From assembly GCA_019638235.1 (NCBI GenBank), contig JAHBUE010000001.1:2342492-2406491 (forward strand): 64,000 nucleotides of DNA. The letters run 5' to 3'. A program made the translations under genes and the position numbers. Shown here one piece after another: positions 62,002-64,000 of this stretch. The stretch's first letter is position 1. Each line of letters starts with the position of its first letter. Under the pieces are notes generated by a model. It did no database searches, was not told the origin of the DNA, and was given only the letters and a program-made list of their open reading frames with translations. This DNA comes from Cyclobacteriaceae bacterium (GTDB lineage Bacteria > Bacteroidota > Bacteroidia > Cytophagales > Cyclobacteriaceae).

Positions 62002-63384
62002 TTACCTGCGCGAAGGTCTTGACTCTAACGAAGTGAAGGTATGAAAAAGTGTTTGTCCGCGCTTTGCCCGATAGGTAAAGTTTCGCACGTCTGTTGAGCC
62101 GTTCGGCAACAGCATACTGAATTGTGTGTTGTTCGTGCCTTCCTCTAACGGAACGCGGGTATAGAGTATGCTATGCGGCAAGGTTTGCCAGTTTCGTGTG
62201 TCGGCCTTTTCGGTCATGGCGTTCATCATCCCAAGCAAGGCGCCCAGGTTATCGTCTTCTTTCCTCGCGCTATGTTCGGCAGCTTTCTTCAGGGCTACTC
62301 GTATCAACGCTTTGCTGAACTCCAACCACATCCGTTCTTGTAAAGATTTGAACGCAATCTTGTTAACGTCTTCGGTAAGGTACAACGGGTATTCTTTTTC
62401 TTCGTGCAAGATACTTGCTGCTCCATATAAAGGAACCCGTTCAACATACTTTGGAAAGGCTACCCGAAATACCTCAAGCCTGCTTAATGAATTCCGGTCG
62501 TCTTCGTTCGTTACAGGAAAAGCATACCGAAGTCCTAATTGCTCATTGAAAAATACAAACTGGTCGCCCGAACGGGTTATCATAAAATTAATGCTCCACT
62601 CAGCTTTTACCGGGCCAAGTCCGTTATGCCAGAAAAACACCAGGTCAGCATCACGGCTTGAAACCTTATACTCTGGCCATCCGAACTGTTGCTTGAAATA
62701 GTCAGCTTCTTCTAAAAAACCGGTGCGGTATGCAGCCTCCAGCAAATCTCTTTTAAGTTGGTCGGGTGCCCGAATGCCAAACATGCGCGCGTAATCTTCA
62801 TCATAAATTTCAAGCGCATTCCGGTAGGCAATGAACGCATTGTTCCAATCGCCATTAGCCTGATAGATAATACCCATCAGGTTGTGGATGAACGCATCGC
62901 GTTTGTACCGGTCGGGTGAATTATATCGGTCAGACAATTGCTGCAACCGGATATTAAGTCGCCTGCACTCAACCAATGCTTCTTCGTATTTCTCAAGCTT
63001 GAGATAATTCAGGGCTTTATAATACAACAACATTAAATGTTCATGGTCTTCTCCCCGATAAATTGTAACGGTCGGATTGGTCAGGTATGAAGCCGCCTCG
63101 CGTGCGTAGTTTATCTGGTAATCCTCACCAAACACAAATGCTTTTTCAAGGTATGAATTGCTCTCTTCGTATTTTCCCATTACAGAGAGCAACAGTCCGT
63201 TATTTACATACGCTAAAAACTCGGCATGTTTGCGTTTGTATAACGTAGATGAGCGAAGTGTTTTTAATGCCTGTTCAAGATTACCCTGTTCAAACTGCCG
63301 GTTGTATTCGTAAGTACCTTCATAAAAAGATGCACATGCTGATAACAGCATCAGTAAACTGATGATGGAACTTGTTTTCAGCAT
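62002..63384 (-). CDS. TPR-containing lipoprotein, COG3014-like
   Basis: A 460-residue protein with a lipobox (LLMLLSAC, Cys17). TPR-like helices cover residues about 25-215 (QGNLEQALKTLRSSTLYKRK, KYEEALVECRRLNIRLQQL, GDWNNAFIAYRNALEIY). A C-terminal beta-rich domain with PVTNEDD, SILYTRVPLEEGTN and FTYRAKRGQTLFHTFTSL phrases follows. This matches what I recall of COG3014 lipoproteins, which sit next to LpoB-like genes. It starts 10 bases after the LpoB-like gene, so the two are an operon. It probably acts at the periplasmic face of the outer membrane in envelope maintenance. Confidence 0.78.
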   Translation of the reverse strand: MLKTSSIISLLMLLSACASFYEGTYEYNRQFEQGNLEQALKTLRSSTLYKRKHAEFLAYVNNGLLLSVMGKYEESNSYLEKAFVFGEDYQINYAREAASYLTNPTVTIYRGEDHEHLMLLYYKALNYLKLEKYEEALVECRRLNIRLQQLSDRYNSPDRYKRDAFIHNLMGIIYQANGDWNNAFIAYRNALEIYDEDYARMFGIRAPDQLKRDLLEAAYRTGFLEEADYFKQQFGWPEYKVSSRDADLVFFWHNGLGPVKAEWSINFMITRSGDQFVFFNEQLGLRYAFPVTNEDDRNSLSRLEVFRVAFPKYVERVPLYGAASILHEEKEYPLYLTEDVNKIAFKSLQERMWLEFSKALIRVALKKAAEHSARKEDDNLGALLGMMNAMTEKADTRNWQTLPHSILYTRVPLEEGTNNTQFSMLLPNGSTDVRNFTYRAKRGQTLFHTFTSLESRPSRR

Positions 63385-63394
63385 GATGGAAGAT

Positions 63395-63967
63395 TTAATT
63401 TTTTACTAACTTTTTTATCTCGTGCTGCCCATACCACACGCGCCTGTTGGTTTCTATATCGGTAAGGAATAGCGTGGTGATATAATTCACAACACGTTTT
63501 TTCTGATAGGTATCGGTTTCTGAAGTCATCTCACCAAACAGGATAAGGTCTGCGCCAAGTTCTTTACCCCAACGTGCGGCCGTTGCCGGGTCGGCAAAAT
63601 CCTGTTGCTCGGCTCGCTCCTGTCGCACCTTGTCGCGAAACTCCTCCGACTCCACAAGGTCGGCCATGCTGGAATTATGAATTACAATCTCAAACTTCTT
63701 TATGTAGTTGGCGGCATCTATGTGTTCGCTGGTTTTGTTTTTGATGGTGCTTATCACCAGCACGGGTTTTCTTCCAAGCGATTCGGCATACTGCTTAAAT
63801 TGATTTGACTTGAATATGTCGTGAATCATTTGGTCGGCTACCCTGCGCGAATCCGTATCGTTCCACCTTCCGCTTAGGTCAATCTCCGTTGACGGGTCGA
63901 TGCGGGTAACACTTCGCGAACACGAAACAAGCAACAAAACAGAAATAAATAGAAATACTTTGTTCAT
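63395..63967 (-). CDS. LpoB-like lipoprotein (penicillin-binding protein activator family)
   Basis: A 190-residue protein from the ATG at 63967, which gives a lipoprotein signal (MNKVFLFISVLLLVSC, Cys16); earlier in-frame starts at 63988 and 63997 spoil it. The body follows the LpoB/COG3417 pattern: DLSGRWNDTDSRRVADQMI, KPVLVISTIKNKTSEHIDAA, FEIVIHNSSMADLVES, and GADLILFGEMTSETDTYQKKRVVNY. LpoB activates PBP1B in enterobacteria; in Bacteroidota the partner is unknown. The first 33 bases upstream to the window edge hold no gene. Confidence 0.82.
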   Translation of the reverse strand: MNKVFLFISVLLLVSCSRSVTRIDPSTEIDLSGRWNDTDSRRVADQMIHDIFKSNQFKQYAESLGRKPVLVISTIKNKTSEHIDAANYIKKFEIVIHNSSMADLVESEEFRDKVRQERAEQQDFADPATAARWGKELGADLILFGEMTSETDTYQKKRVVNYITTLFLTDIETNRRVWYGQHEIKKLVKN

Positions 63968-64000
63968 AACAATCAGTTTAGGGCTCATAAAAATCAAAAA

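Overview
The window looks like chromosome from a Bacteroidota bacterium, most probably Cytophagales-like. The evidence is two proteins with the type B (gliding-motility-type) C-terminal sorting domain of the type IX secretion system (T9SS), a PorP/SprF protein, a GH97 alpha-glucosidase, many short Gram-negative signal peptides, and several promoters of the Bacteroidota form TTTG-N19-TAnnTTTG. No rRNA, tRNA, CRISPR array, integrase or transposase gene was recognised.

Layout. 1-4.7 kb: secreted proteins of unknown function and a fused double beta-barrel protein bracketed by two 165-bp BIME-like repeats. 4.7-8.2 kb: divergent oxyR and katG, with palindromic operator candidates and a long hairpin repeat in the katG leader. 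8.3-21.5 kb: a T9SS type B surface protein, GH97, DoxX, a PAS histidine kinase, two YceI proteins, an SDR, a PLD-type protein, a cyclophilin, a secreted metallo-beta-lactamase-fold protein, and a secreted protein of the family labelled asparagine synthetase B. 21.6-29.6 kb: an AT-rich accessory island with an imported-looking small gene, a folded cassette-end-like element, then an operon C-M-R-X. C is a controller protein with its own operator, M and R are an AvaI/BsoBI-type restriction-modification pair, and X is a 1260-residue protein. X looks like a nuclease-like domain, a degenerate STAND-like NTPase core and a long helical C-terminus (Avs-like by inference). 29.7-33 kb: tex and an AbiEii-like toxin pair. 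33-39 kb: a carbohydrate operon (PhyH dioxygenase, TIM-barrel isomerase, GH127, GH13) with a divergent AraC regulator. 39-44 kb: topoisomerase IV (parE-parC). 44-47.6 kb: membrane proteins, a fatty acid hydroxylase-family enzyme and 3-hydroxyacyl-CoA dehydrogenase. 47.6-54 kb: a coupled cluster of HYR adhesin, PorP/SprF, TPR/PD40 protein and histidine kinase. 54-64 kb: ABC-F ATPase, galM, gyrA with a TPR gene, an outer-membrane protein with an apparent CTG start, and a COG3014-like/LpoB-like lipoprotein pair.

The most promising novelty is the C-M-R-X island. A controller-regulated type II system is followed 6 bases later by a giant Avs-like gene, and the block is flanked by short repeats that could mark its ends. 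All functional calls come from reading motifs and context; no search was run.
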